A stretch of DNA of 64,000 nucleotides from Hortaea werneckii (Eukaryota > Ascomycota > Dothideomycetes > Mycosphaerellales > Teratosphaeriaceae). Below the pieces are notes generated by a model. That model worked only from the letters and a program-made list of their open reading frames with translations, had not been told where the DNA came from and did no database searches. Numbering within the stretch: the stretch's first letter is position 1; every line of letters begins with the position of its first letter. The stretch covers positions 310,001 through 374,000 of the forward strand of contig JBAOKB010000177.1 of assembly GCA_037044905.1 (NCBI GenBank), given 5' to 3'. The translations under genes were made by a program, and so were the position numbers. This document shows positions 11,498-21,667 of the stretch, one piece after another.

Positions 11498-12685
11498 ATG
11501 ATTTCCTCGCCAAAGATTGTGAACGTAGGCCTCATAGGTAAGACTCTCGAAGGTTATGTCTAGCGCGCCCGGAACTTTTTCTAAACAACAATAGGCTGCG
11601 GTGAAGTTGCCCAAGTAATTCACATCCCGACCCTCAACAATCTCAATGAGCAGTACCGCATCACATATCTTTGCGATGTTTCGCAGGACGCATTGAATCA
11701 CTGCGCTACCAAAGTCGCCCAAGGACCGCCTGGGACACCTGCACCGAAGTTAACAAAGAATGCCGCGGAAGTGTGTTCTTCTAAGGATGTCGACATCGTC
11801 TTCGTGATTAACTCCACTGAGTATCACGTCCACCATGCCATCATGGCGCTGGACAACGACAAGATTGCTTTCGTGGAGAAGCCAATGGCCATGAATGTCC
11901 GAGACGTCAACCTCATGCGACAGGCGGAAGCGAAGTCCAAGGGAACCGTCATGGTCGGTTACATGCGACGATATGCCACTGCATTCCTTGATGCCGTCAA
12001 GGAAGTCGGCGGCATGGAACAGGTCACGTATGCGCGCGTGAGAGACATCATCGGGCGGAACGCTTTCTTCGTTGACCAGAGCGGCACGTTCCCCAAGAAG
12101 TTCTCCGACTATTCCAAGGAAGATGGCCAGGATCTGGCGGCGCGGAATGAGGATTTGGTCACGGAAGGGCTATCTACGGACCTCGGAGTAAGCGTAACGA
12201 AGGAGAGCTCGATCATGTGGACACTCCTCGGTAACCTGGGATCCCACGACCTTTCCCTCATGCGGGAGGCGTTGGGAATGCCGAAAAGCGTACTCGGCTG
12301 CTCGCTAAACGCCTCCACGGTCTGGAACGTGCTCTTCCAATACCCAGGCTTCGTTTGTAGCTACGAGAGCGGCATCGACGAGATACCGCGGTTTGACGCC
12401 CACTTGGAAGTCTACAGCAAGAACAAGCAAGTTACGGTGCAGTACGACACGCCTTACGTCAAGGGCTTGCCTGTCACCATGACCACCAAGGAAAACGTCA
12501 ACGGACATTACGAGGAGCGATTTGTGCGGAAGACTTACGAGGACCCGTATACGTTGGAGATGAAGGAGCTCTATGCTTTGGCAACGGAAGGGAAGCCAGT
12601 CAAGACGACGGTCGAGGATGCGGCAAAGGACCTGGAGATTTACCAGATGATCATGTCCGCTGGCAAGGCACAGTTTGGGCAGTAA
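11498..12685 (+). CDS. Gfo/Idh/MocA family NAD(P)-dependent oxidoreductase
   Basis: A 40-nt first exon (11498-11537), a 57-nt intron and exon 2 (11595-12685) give 376 aa. The intron splits the dinucleotide-binding loop, which reads VGLIG/CGEVAQ after splicing. Typical family features are VINSTEYH, the EKP motif (AFVEKPMA), and a C-terminal alpha/beta domain with the LGSHDLSLMREALG helix. The family oxidises or reduces sugars, inositols and related polyols. The substrate cannot be predicted. The gene is intact and its likely place is the cytosol. Confidence 0.88.
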
Positions 12686-13143
12686 TGGGAACAGTGCAAC
12701 AACGACAGAATTCAGTGAAGCAAGCACAATTACCTAGCAATTTACTGTGTCATCCAGCGAACATTCAAAGTGTTTAACCTCCAGTCGCTATAACAGTGTA
12801 TTCAATGTGATCGGTTTAATAAGTGCACAGGAATGTCCGTGTCAGCTGTTGGATGTTTAAGCCTTTCTTTTGAACATTGCCTTGTTTACTTTTAATCTGC
12901 ACAATCGTTGCTCTTAGTCTGAAGATCATCAAAAGATGTGCATTGTTATGTATGTGTACATCGGCCGACTTCAAACATCTGGGCCGTATTTAGGATGATG
13001 GCCCGAGCGTCCGACAGTGGGCTTCCACATCCTCGAACGTCAAGACTCAAACTTCTTGCCTTCATGCGGTGGTAAGATACCGATTTATCGGCAGAAGGTC
13101 GAAGCATCACGTCACCAGATTGAAGCATTCAGAAGGTATCACG
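12686..13143. other. Intergenic upstream of PIG-H
   Basis: AT-rich 3' flank of the oxidoreductase and promoter of the PIG-H gene. No coding signal was recognised. Confidence 0.5.
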
Positions 13144-13813
13144 ATGCTTACTGTCAAGCGCCCGACCTCCACGACGGTTCTGTACACCGTCTCCACCCGG
13201 GCGCCCACTTCATCATGGCGGGCACGAGCTTCATTCTATGGACTTCTCCTCGCACGATTGCTCGCATGCCTATTCGTCTTGCTAGTTGTATTCAACGAAG
13301 CTCACATGATGAGCTCTGGCCGCCTTTTGAGGATTCTATCCAAATTCGCACACGCCATCAACGACACGCCCATTGAAGGCATTCTTGCGGCTCTATGTGC
13401 ACGCATGACGCGTGGATGGCGACTCTTGCTCTGTTCTGGCCTATCTTCGCTTGTCCTAAGAAAAAGTTACACCTCAGAATCGCTTCTTGTCATCCGTGGA
13501 CTAGGTGTTCAAACATCGACTTCATCCGAAAGCTATCTCTGGACGAGCAGCACCCGTTTCATTCCGACCAGCAGCATCCAGGATATCTTCATCTATGAGG
13601 CCTTTAAGGGCTTTGAAGTCCGCTACTATCTTGCTATTGTAATAGAAGGAGAAGGGGAAGTGGTGGTAGTATTCCCGGTGAGTACCCTTCCGGCAAACTT
13701 ATCTTTGCATGCATGAGAGGCTAATGTACTTGTAGAGCATACTGCCTCGGCGGGAGATCCTTGAACAGGTGTGGCGCGGCACGCGCGCATGCCTGTACGA
13801 GCCCAAAAGCTGA
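13144..13813 (+). CDS. GPI15: GPI-GlcNAc transferase complex subunit PIG-H
   Basis: Exon 1 (13144-13677) and exon 2 (13736-13813) flank a 58-nt intron, giving 203 aa. A hydrophobic hairpin near residues 30-50 (FYGLLLARLLACLFVLLVVF) is followed by the conserved PIG-H region ESLLVIRGLGVQ ... RFIPTSSIQDIFIYEAFKGF, then YYLAIVIEGE, and exon 2 supplies LPRREILEQVW. PIG-H is part of the ER-membrane complex that transfers GlcNAc to phosphatidylinositol, the first step of GPI-anchor synthesis. I chose the Met at 13144 because it starts the family-like N-terminus MLTVKRPTSTTV; the frame is open 25 codons further up. Confidence 0.88.
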
Positions 13814-14075
13814 GCGATGCCGATATGGCAACTACTTTGCTACCTCTCTCATCCTCTCGAGTGAATGTATCATCCACGAAAATTCTGGAACTGTGCGCTG
13901 CCCCATGGAGCTGATTTTGATACCCCAAGCCGGACACTGGGTGAACATTGAGAAAGCCAGAGTATCAGACCGACGGACCAATGAGACAGCATGTCACTTC
14001 TTAAACCAATGCTTCCTGAGCTACAGTGGCTACCTGGATTATCAAGTACTGCAAAGGGTCCACTGCTCTAGTTGC

Positions 14076-14537
14076 TCAGCCGCTACATATATCATGTAGT
14101 CGAGAAGGGAACGCAGCCGACTTCATGGGTTCTGTTGCAGAAAGCCCAAACCCAACTCCAACCCGACAGCAGAACACACGGTCCACATCATCTCGGACGG
14201 AATGTGTCGTAACGGCCGTAAACTGGTCCACGAGCACTGCCGTAGCCATGGAAAGTTGCTGACGGCGCTGGGCTTCGAGCCAATTCTCGGGGGCTGCATT
14301 AAAAGTCCCCTGCCGGTCGAAGTAGTACGGCGTTTGAAAGGGGTGATAGGTCCCACCTCGCGTGGAGAAATCCAACACCCCAAAAGGCTGGTACTGCGTG
14401 TACGGCTGGTGTGGATTGTATCCGTTCGGGACCATGTGTTCGTAGTTGCCACCCCGGTCACGTGTCCACGCGTATGCGGTGCCTCCACCTGGCCAGGTGG
14501 TGCCGTGGGGTGGATACCATGTCATTTCCGGATTCAT
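14076..14537 (-). CDS. Hypothetical Trp/Tyr/Pro/Gly-rich protein, possibly 5'-incomplete
   Basis: This 153-aa reading frame starts with a region rich in Trp, Pro, Tyr and Gly (MTWYPPHGTTWPGGG, GYNPHQPYTQYQPFG) that is unlikely to arise by chance. The last 50 residues are less distinctive. Just upstream the sequence CTTGCAG/ATAAGG resembles a 3' splice site, with the frame open through DKVYQQA into the annotated Met. The true gene may therefore start in an earlier exon between 14566 and 14830. No family was recognised and no function is proposed. Confidence 0.38.
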   Translation of the reverse strand: MNPEMTWYPPHGTTWPGGGTAYAWTRDRGGNYEHMVPNGYNPHQPYTQYQPFGVLDFSTRGGTYHPFQTPYYFDRQGTFNAAPENWLEAQRRQQLSMATAVLVDQFTAVTTHSVRDDVDRVFCCRVGVGFGLSATEPMKSAAFPSRLHDICSG

Positions 14538-14565
14538 AGCTTGTTGGTAGACCTTATCTGCAAGC

Positions 14566-15227
14566 AGGAGAGGCTTGGACTGCGTCGGATCGGTGCTTGA
14601 TCGCAGCGTCTCTGATTGCCAACAGGTCGATATATACTCTAACGAAAGAGCAGCAAAACAAAGAGCTTATATAACGTCTTTCTTGAGTCCAATGGTCACT
14701 AAGATAGATATGAGAGTTGCTAATGAATGTAGTGCTCTGCAGTGCACGGTGAGTCTGCATGTCGACTTCAGAGCACAAGTGCGAGTCCATGTTTGCTTGC
14801 GTTGGCCGTCCTTGCACTCCAGTCAACAGTAGACGCTCTAGTACAGAATGAACGGAAAATTGATGACATTACAGGAGAACGAAGGGGATCATGGTGTTCG
14901 CAAACCAACTGTGTGTGGATTTCATACGCATGGCAAATCGAGCAGCAAGCGTATGGGATTAGCCGCGCTTGCCATGGCATTTGCTTTGATCGTCGGGTGC
15001 CGATCGTCCAGATGATCAGGCTGCTCTTCGAATCCCCTGAGGTCACGTTCAGCCTCCGCAGAGCTGTCACGGATGCTAAATGTCTAATCCAAAGTATTGC
15101 GCAAGAAAGTCCTGAGAGGTCTCGCAGTCTTGAACGCCCCTAAATTTCCATCATATGTCATATCTCTCATATCAAGTTTATCCATGCCAAAGTGGTAAAT
15201 ATCGTCATTTGTCCTCCGACCTTTGCT
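14566..15227. other. Intergenic or possible 5' exons of the preceding hypothetical gene
   Basis: ORFs on both strands here are short and unrecognised. A minus-strand exon upstream of 14565 is possible but not supported well enough to call. Confidence 0.35.
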
Positions 15228-15993
15228 CTAATCCCAGGCGCTTTCCTGGCTATCCCGCACACATTTCCGCACCCTCTTGCGGAACTCTTTCTTATCGTTC
15301 CGCCACAGCTTGCCCGCCTCGATGTTCGCTGGACTCTCGTCATTCGGACTACTCAGCATGCTGATCACACTGAGCAGGATTGTCTCAGGCGTCTGTACTG
15401 GTGACCATCTCTCTGCTGCGGACTCGTAGCCGTACTTGTCGTCCTCTGGTGGATGTAAAATGGAGATGCAGACCTCTCCGCTTTGGTAAACATTCGGGTG
15501 GAACATAGGGGTCAGGAAGGTCATCTTTGGTGGGTAGAGGGGATATGAGTCAGGGAAGGCAATTCGTGCTCGGAAGCAGCCACCTGAAGTGAGCGCGTCA
15601 GCCATCCTGGCATTCATTCGACATGCCTCCATCCTATCTCCAGGCCCTCGACCTTGTGGTTGCGGTTTACGCCTCGTCGCACGATCAAAAGCATCATCTT
15701 TGGCACCAGACGTACCGCAGAGCCTTTCATCTCATCCTCATCTTATAGAACTGACCACCGCGTCCTTCATACGACCGCCTCTTTTGACTCTACTCACCTC
15801 CGTATAGATTATCCTGCTCTTCATCGATCATCAAGAGAATCTCCCAATCAAAGATGCTGTCGCCTACTAGGCCCACGCTAATTCCCCGTATGTCTGTGTC
15901 TGTCTGCATCTGCTTGAACTGCTTGCCCAGCAGAATTGCTGCGCTGGAGCTTCCGCCTGGTGAGCTAGTTGCTCGGCCGAGCGGTGAAGCCAT
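15228..15993 (-). CDS. Ubiquitin-conjugating enzyme E2, UBC7/UBE2G type
   Basis: Exon 1 (15993-15798) and exon 2 (15583-15228) are joined over a 214-nt intron, long for this window, giving 183 aa. The join reads DNLYG/GGCFRARIAFP. The E2 fold shows YPLYPPKM, HPN (94-96) and catalytic Cys104 in GEVCISILH. The acidic insertion after it (PPEDDKYGYE) and the ERWSPVQ stretch mark the UBC7/UBE2G branch, which in yeast acts in ER-associated degradation. The Met at 15993 gives a short Ser/Gly-rich N-terminus before the first helix. The gene is intact. Assignment to UBE2G1-, UBE2G2- or S. pombe Ubc15-like subtypes is uncertain. Confidence 0.9.
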
Positions 15994-17090
15994 GATTGAG
16001 TCGGATGAAGATTGTTATATGCGAGAGAATTATGCGACAGATTGCCTTCAATCGTTTGCTTCTGAATGTGTGGTGCCACTGCGGTCTCAGTGACTGTGTG
16101 GCACAGTTGTCTTCGAGGTCCAGTGCAGATGCAGCTTCTGACGCCCTGTGCAGTACGCAATGGCTTTGACGAAGAGGAAGCCTGAAACGGTTGCTGCGCT
16201 GCAATTTCGTACCTTGATGGGTGGAGCGTGAGTCTTGCGTGGGAAGATTGCACAGTGCTTCTAGCAAATGCCCGCATCCACTTCATCATCTGTCGTGCTA
16301 GCAGTTCGGAGATAGGGACGGAAATCCTTGGATCGGGAAGCCGAGGCACGTGAATGTACCTTGAGATTCATCCTTCAGGTCTGTTCCATTGATTCTATTT
16401 GTACTATAAAGTTGTTGCAATCGAGAATAAAGCGTATCCTCATATTTGGTCGATGGTGATGCGACCTTGCTCTAATATGTATGCAATAATTGAGGATCAG
16501 GATGAAGACCGAGGACGCTTAATTGCTGCATTTGCAAGCGTATGGCAATAGAAGCTTGGGATGCTCTGCACCATCAACCAACTCCATCTCGATTGATGAA
16601 GTTTATTTCGGGTTGAAAAGATAGCACAGAAATCGTAGTTGAGGGAGTGAATATCTCATGATATTATTATTTCCACGAATGGTTTTATCGAGTTTGGATA
16701 ACGTCCATTACACTCATCAACCCGCGCCCTCTTGGAAGGCGTTTTTCTCAACGCTTGCACACTTGGAGGGTTAGACAATATTGATACAATCTTCTGTCCA
16801 GAAACATATTGCCTTGGAACTAAAGAGTCTGTGACTAACCACCAGGTATACAAGTGCCTTATGTTCCAAAAAGTGGTTTGGCCGACTTCGGCCTTCCTTC
16901 TTGTGACACTCTGGCCATAGCTTCTTATCGCGTGCCGCGTCGCGAAGGAGCTTCCTGATCCGGCAATCATAGTCACCTTGATGGGTGACTGGTTATCGCA
17001 GTCCTTCTCATCCTAGAATCGCTAGCAGAATACAGTAGTAGGCCAGATCTCCCATTCCATTCACTCTCCCACACATTCAGATCATTCAAT
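15994..17090. other. Intergenic, divergent upstream of the E2 and bleomycin hydrolase genes
   Basis: About 1.1 kb between head-to-head genes. It contains only short, unrecognised ORFs and should hold both promoters. Confidence 0.5.
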
Positions 17091-18584
17091 ATGGGTAATA
17101 CAGCGTCAACTCCTTCACCCGCATCACCGGTCCGCCATGTATCACGAAGGCAGCGGCCCGTCTCACCCCGACTGACCCTCGACGAGAAGTTCGATGCTTT
17201 CCACATCGACCACGAGGAACATGCTACGAGCCAGAAAGTGCTCTCGCCCGACGACTCGCAGCATGTCAGCGCCGCAGAGACAGAAGCGTACGTTCGCGAG
17301 CTGCTACAGGACAGCAAGAACCGCCTTGGACTCTCAGCCCTTAGCACAAACAATCCCTCTGCTATACTTGAGAAGCCATCTACTATCCTGAAAGACACTC
17401 AATACTTCAACACGGCCATCCCACACGAAGGTTCGCCCGTCACGAATCAGCGTAGCAGCGGAAGATGCTGGATCTTTGCCGCATCCAATGTGTTCCGCAT
17501 TGCCATCATGCAGAAGTTCGACGTCAAGAGCTTGGAGCTGAGCCAGGCATACCTGTTCTTCTGGGATAAAGTAGAAAAGGCAAATTACTTCCTAGAGTCT
17601 ATCCTAGATACCCTAGATGAAGATGTTGACAGCAGGCTTATCGGAGCACTGATGGCTGGCCCAGTAGGCGACGGCGGACAGTGGGACATGATCGTTAACC
17701 TTGTGTCAAAGTATGGCATCGTACCACAAACGCTGTACCCGGACAGCTGGAACGCAATGAACAGCTCCGTGATGGACCGACTGCTGACCACAAAGCTCCG
17801 TGAGGATGGACTTCGCTTGCGCTCGCTCGCCTGCTCCTCTAGCTCGACTGAGAAAGTGGCAGCAGCAAAGGAAAAGATGATGCAAGATGTAATCCGCATC
17901 TTAACCCTATGCCTCGGTCCACCACCCTCCGCCACCGAGAAGTTCACCTGGGAGTACTACGACTCTTCGCACAAGTTCAAAACAGTCTCGCTCACGCCCT
18001 TCGAGTTTTCTGAGACGACTCATGTCAAGCGCTTCTTCTCTCTGACCAATGATCCGCGCAACCCGTACAATCGCCTTCTGAGCGTCGATCATCTAGGCAA
18101 TGTCTGGGACGGCCGCCCGATTACTTACGTGAACGTCGACAAGATTGTGATGAAGCAAGCATGCGTAGCCATGCTCAAGAAAGGGCTGCCCATATTCTTC
18201 GGCTCGGATGTAGGCAAGCAGTCGGATTCTCAGAAGGGAATCATGGACACCGACCTTGTCGATTACGAGCTGGGCTTCAACGTGAAGCTTGGTATGAGCA
18301 AGGCAGAGCGCTTACTGACTGGAGAAAGTGCAATGACCCATGCGATGGTCTTGACTGCTGTGCATCTGGACAGGGATGGCAAGCCAGTGCGGTGGCGCGT
18401 GGAGAACAGCTGGTCCGTGTCTGCAGGTACCGAAGGCTACTTTGTTATGAGCGATGAATGGATGGACGAGTATTGCTATCAGGCTGTCGTGGACCCGAGT
18501 GTTGTCGATAGAGAGATCCGAGATGTTCTAAAGCAAGAGCCGAAAGTGCTGCCGCTTTGGGATCCGATGGGTGCGCTTGCTTAA
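17091..18584 (+). CDS. BLH1: Bleomycin hydrolase (peptidase family C1B)
   Basis: A single exon of 497 aa. The papain-like triad is visible: Cys126 in QRSSGRCWIFAASN, His417 in MTHAMVLTAV and Asn439 in RVENSWS. The C-terminus DPMGALA matches the family's conserved tail, which enters the active site and is self-trimmed in the yeast enzyme. The family forms cytosolic homohexameric aminopeptidases that also hydrolyse homocysteine thiolactone and bleomycin. Unusually, the N-terminus MGNTAS fits the N-myristoylation consensus and is followed by a basic patch (SRRQR). It converges with the GST-like gene, with only 48 bases between stop codons. Confidence 0.95.
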   Translation: MGNTASTPSPASPVRHVSRRQRPVSPRLTLDEKFDAFHIDHEEHATSQKVLSPDDSQHVSAAETEAYVRELLQDSKNRLGLSALSTNNPSAILEKPSTILKDTQYFNTAIPHEGSPVTNQRSSGRCWIFAASNVFRIAIMQKFDVKSLELSQAYLFFWDKVEKANYFLESILDTLDEDVDSRLIGALMAGPVGDGGQWDMIVNLVSKYGIVPQTLYPDSWNAMNSSVMDRLLTTKLREDGLRLRSLACSSSSTEKVAAAKEKMMQDVIRILTLCLGPPPSATEKFTWEYYDSSHKFKTVSLTPFEFSETTHVKRFFSLTNDPRNPYNRLLSVDHLGNVWDGRPITYVNVDKIVMKQACVAMLKKGLPIFFGSDVGKQSDSQKGIMDTDLVDYELGFNVKLGMSKAERLLTGESAMTHAMVLTAVHLDRDGKPVRWRVENSWSVSAGTEGYFVMSDEWMDEYCYQAVVDPSVVDREIRDVLKQEPKVLPLWDPMGALA

Positions 18585-18632
18585 CAGTAACGAATAACAC
18601 TTGTAGTTTTGACCTTTAATGTAAGTCCAGGT

Positions 18633-19732
18633 TTAAAGCATCGCTTTGTCGACCGGTCTCACTGTGAATCCAAGGCGGGGGAAGTGGATACGAACGTCCA
18701 CTTCGGCAGCCTTGTCAAGCGGCTGAGGCTTGATTACCACTTCCTCTGGGGACATTATGACGAGAGTTCCGATAGTCGGGTCAGCCCTGCCGGTATCATC
18801 AGGTGCTACTGTTACTACTGTGCCCTCCTTGAGCCCAGTCTTCTCATCAAGCTCAGCATGAGATGAACGTGGCGTCGGGAGCAAGAGAGATTTCTTGCCT
18901 AGACTAGGCGACTGTTTGATCTGCTCCAGGATCTCGCTGAAGTCCGTATCTTTAATCTCGGTAGACGGAGATTCTCAATATATCTTTGGAAAGTGGTGTA
19001 CCATGTGAAGAGTGCAGGATAGCGCTTGGCATTAAAGACAGATGTTGCGCCTACCGTTTCCGTATCGCTGGCATCGCCGCCGGTCAGGTTGTTGATAAGT
19101 CGGCCAGCAGCAATGTCGCTGCCCCAGCTTAGCTGATAGAAGACAGAAATATCGGCGAGGGAGGGCGATGAGGCGGAAAAGATCCAGGGCGTATCTTCAT
19201 TCGCGAAAAGCGGCTCAAGAATCGATAGCTGCATGTCAAGTCTGGACAGATTCTCTGGTACCTTCTTTTCCAGCTTCTCCGCGTCAAGCTTGTGGCCGAT
19301 GAGCTCTGCGCGGTCTTCTCCAAACTTGGTACGCCAAACACTCGACGGGATGAGGCCAGTCGTCACGCGGAACAGAGGTCGGTCAGTCCAGTAGGAAGCA
19401 AAGCCTCGGATCATGGGCCGATAGTCCCTTCCATCTATAGCTGTTGGGTACAGAGTCTGGTATCCTTCGGATTCCGGAAAGAAATGCTCCAGAGCTTCGA
19501 TGATGATGGATGTGTCGCAGTAGATTTCCTTGCCAATGGCCAGCACAGGAATTTTGCGGTAGGTAAGACCGAATGTGTCTTTTAGGAGCGGCCTGGGCAT
19601 CATACTGGGGACCGTAATGAATGTGTAGGGAATCTGCTTGATTCGGAGCGCAAGGCGAACCTTGAGCGTAAAAGTCGAGGCATCATAGCCGAAGAGCACG
19701 ACAGGTGGTGCGGCCTCTCCTTCTTCTGCCAT
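18633..19732 (-). CDS. Glutathione S-transferase-like protein with extended C-terminus; one frame break
   Basis: Residues about 10-85 form a thioredoxin-like GST N-domain (VVLFGYDAS, RKIPVLAIGKEIYCDTSIIIEAL), followed by an alpha-helical GST C-domain. A beta-rich extension (GTVVTVAPDDTG, GTLVIMSPEEVVI, VRIHFPRLGF) is typical of a fungal GST subgroup. The frame breaks at 18967-18970: RYIENL continues as PSTEIKDTDF if one C is added to CTCC. The corrected length is 366 aa. GSTs of this type are presumed cytosolic, with unknown substrates. The Met at 19732 is preferred for its context; the frame is open 13 codons further up. Confidence 0.8.
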
Positions 19733-20059
19733 GATATTCGAGGACAGAGCGTAATGTTCTCTGAAGGGCAATCAGATCGTGTGTGTACTGAGTAGGAAGA
19801 AGAGGATTTAAATCGGCTGTCAGATCAAGTGAAGTGCAGCGTGCCTCGGGACATGCTTCCCCGCGCACCTGCCCCATAAAGAGATGCACAGGCCAACTTC
19901 CAAGGTGACACTACGTCAAATGATTGTGATCTGACAACTTGCTAAACTAGGTCATGATTGCAGATGAAATTGATTACACTTTGATCGTTTCAGTCGTAAA
20001 ATAATCACCGTAAGAGCTACTAGAACATGTGGACAGAATAATCATAAAGTCTTGCTTTC
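19733..20059. other. Intergenic, upstream of the GST-like gene
   Basis: About 330 bases holding the GST-like promoter and the 3' flank of the CmcJ-like gene. Nothing specific was seen. Confidence 0.45.
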
Positions 20060-20931
20060 CTAGCCGAACACCAACGCTCGCACCTCAATGCTCTCCCTTC
20101 CCGGCCAGTCTGGCTGGGTCCTGGGGTCCTTGAATGCCGTATGCGGCGTTCGAGCACCATCCTTACTGTCGTAGCATTGCAGCAGGATCCTCTCATCGTT
20201 GGTCATGCCGCTCCAATAATGCCAGCGACCTTTGGGTGTGAACTTGACGCCCGCCGTCTCACCTGTGCGGTCCGGGTATCGGTGCTCAACAGGCACGATA
20301 TCCTCGTCCGGCACCGAACGAGAGTCGGCGTATGCCAAGGGCGAAGCCACGACCGGGCCGTTCAAAGGACGCCAGACATTGATCAGCCGTACGCGGCCCT
20401 TGAGTAACTCGTCGGCTTCGTCTCCCATATGGCTGTGTACCCTTTGAGTGGCAGACTTGGTGGTCTGGTCGATGTGTGCCCTCGTGACAGGTGCTCGCGA
20501 AGCATTGGGATCACTCCTTCTTACTGTGTGATCAAACAAGAAGATACGCTTGGCTCCTGGCACGTTATCCAACAGCAGCTTTTCAACCTCGGGGTAGTAT
20601 ACCCGCTTAATGTGTTCATCATTGTTGAAATCCTTCTCTTCGCTGCTCACGCCGGAGAGAGTCCGAAGCCATTGATGTTGATGTCGAAGTCCGATTCGCG
20701 CCCACGAATATCCTGAATCTCAACCTCCTGGTTGAATTCTTCATAGTTCTTCTTCGGCACGCCTTCTGGCGGATGGTTCTGCCAATCGCCAGCAAGATTG
20801 TACGGCGTCTCGCCCTTCGGTGGAGGTGCAAAGAAGGTGAGCGTAGACCTCGTCTCTCCACGCGGTATAGTGATGTCGGCGGTCGTGCCAAACTTGGCTT
20901 GAGTCTGCGTTGTAGTTGTCATTGCTTCCAA
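20060..20931 (-). CDS. CmcJ-like / GA4 desaturase family protein; one frame break
   Basis: The two frames together give about 290 aa. The first carries TLTFFAPPPKGETPYNLAGD and RESDFDIN. The second carries YYPEVEKLL, KRIFLFDHTVRR, the TRAHIDQT histidine motif, LINVWRPLNGPV and RWHYWSGMTNDE, all typical of the family around 7-alpha-cephem-methoxylase P8 and gibberellin GA4 desaturase-like proteins. These are often oxidoreductases in fungal secondary metabolism, but many members are uncharacterised. The break is at 20664-20666, where one extra base after GGCTTC joins NGF to RTLSGVSSEEKDF. There is no neighbouring biosynthetic cluster. The Met at 20922 is an alternative start. Confidence 0.8.
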
Positions 20932-21049
20932 GGGTCTGCTGTAAGGTGCAGTTTCACGATGAAATCAGTGGACAAATGCGACGTCCTTTGTAAGTTTCAA
21001 TTGAGTTCTGCTGAAGCAAGAGATCAAAGCAGACGTAGGAAGATTCGCC

Positions 21050-21055
21050 TTTATA
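21050..21055 (-). promoter_or_regulatory. TATA box of the CmcJ-like gene
   Basis: TATAAA on the minus strand about 120 bases upstream of the start codon. Confidence 0.4.
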
Positions 21056-21667
21056 CTTACACAGGCCCACGCATTGGTACGTAGCGATGCATTTGTAAAC
21101 ATACCTTACAAAGCTCCCAGTGACAGCAGCAGTGTTTAGGAAACGTCATCGCCGTGTCGCCGAGTGAGATCGTGCTCCAAGATGCGGGCTGTGCGGGGAC
21201 TTTGATTCGCCTCCTCGGCAAAGAATCCGTGCCAAAGCCGAGATGGCGTGCTGTGGCGATATGTCAGCTCGGTCAGCAAAATGGATGCGCAAATGCTTCG
21301 TACAGAAGAAAGATCTTGAAGACACGCCGGTCCACTATCGGAGTCGTGAGGACCAATATGCAAGAAGTTACCCAGTGGCAAACATGGAACCTCGTGGTTG
21401 CTCGGATGCAGCTTTGCAATGATTTGAGAGGCATATCAGCTACTAACTCTAGAACATATATGATGATTGCGCTTAATCTACCTCCGCGCCTTTCTTTGAA
21501 TCGCTGAATGCTTAGAAAACGAGGGGTATCCGCAATTTCTCTTTGCTAGGGCGCAATAATCGCAACACCACCTCCCTCATTACACGTTGCTGACATGCAC
21601 TTCTGAAACGCAGCCTCCCAGAGACAGAAATGCGGCCAAATACTTGTATTGCTGTCCTTAGTTGTCG
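21056..21667. other. Intergenic upstream of the CmcJ-like gene
   Basis: No coding signal was recognised. It includes the 3' flank of the 622-aa gene. Confidence 0.5.

Noticed and set aside
20640..20670. Intron at the CmcJ-like frame change (GTGAGC donor-like)
   Set aside because: The only possible intron would be about 15 nt, too short to splice; a one-base frame break explains it better.
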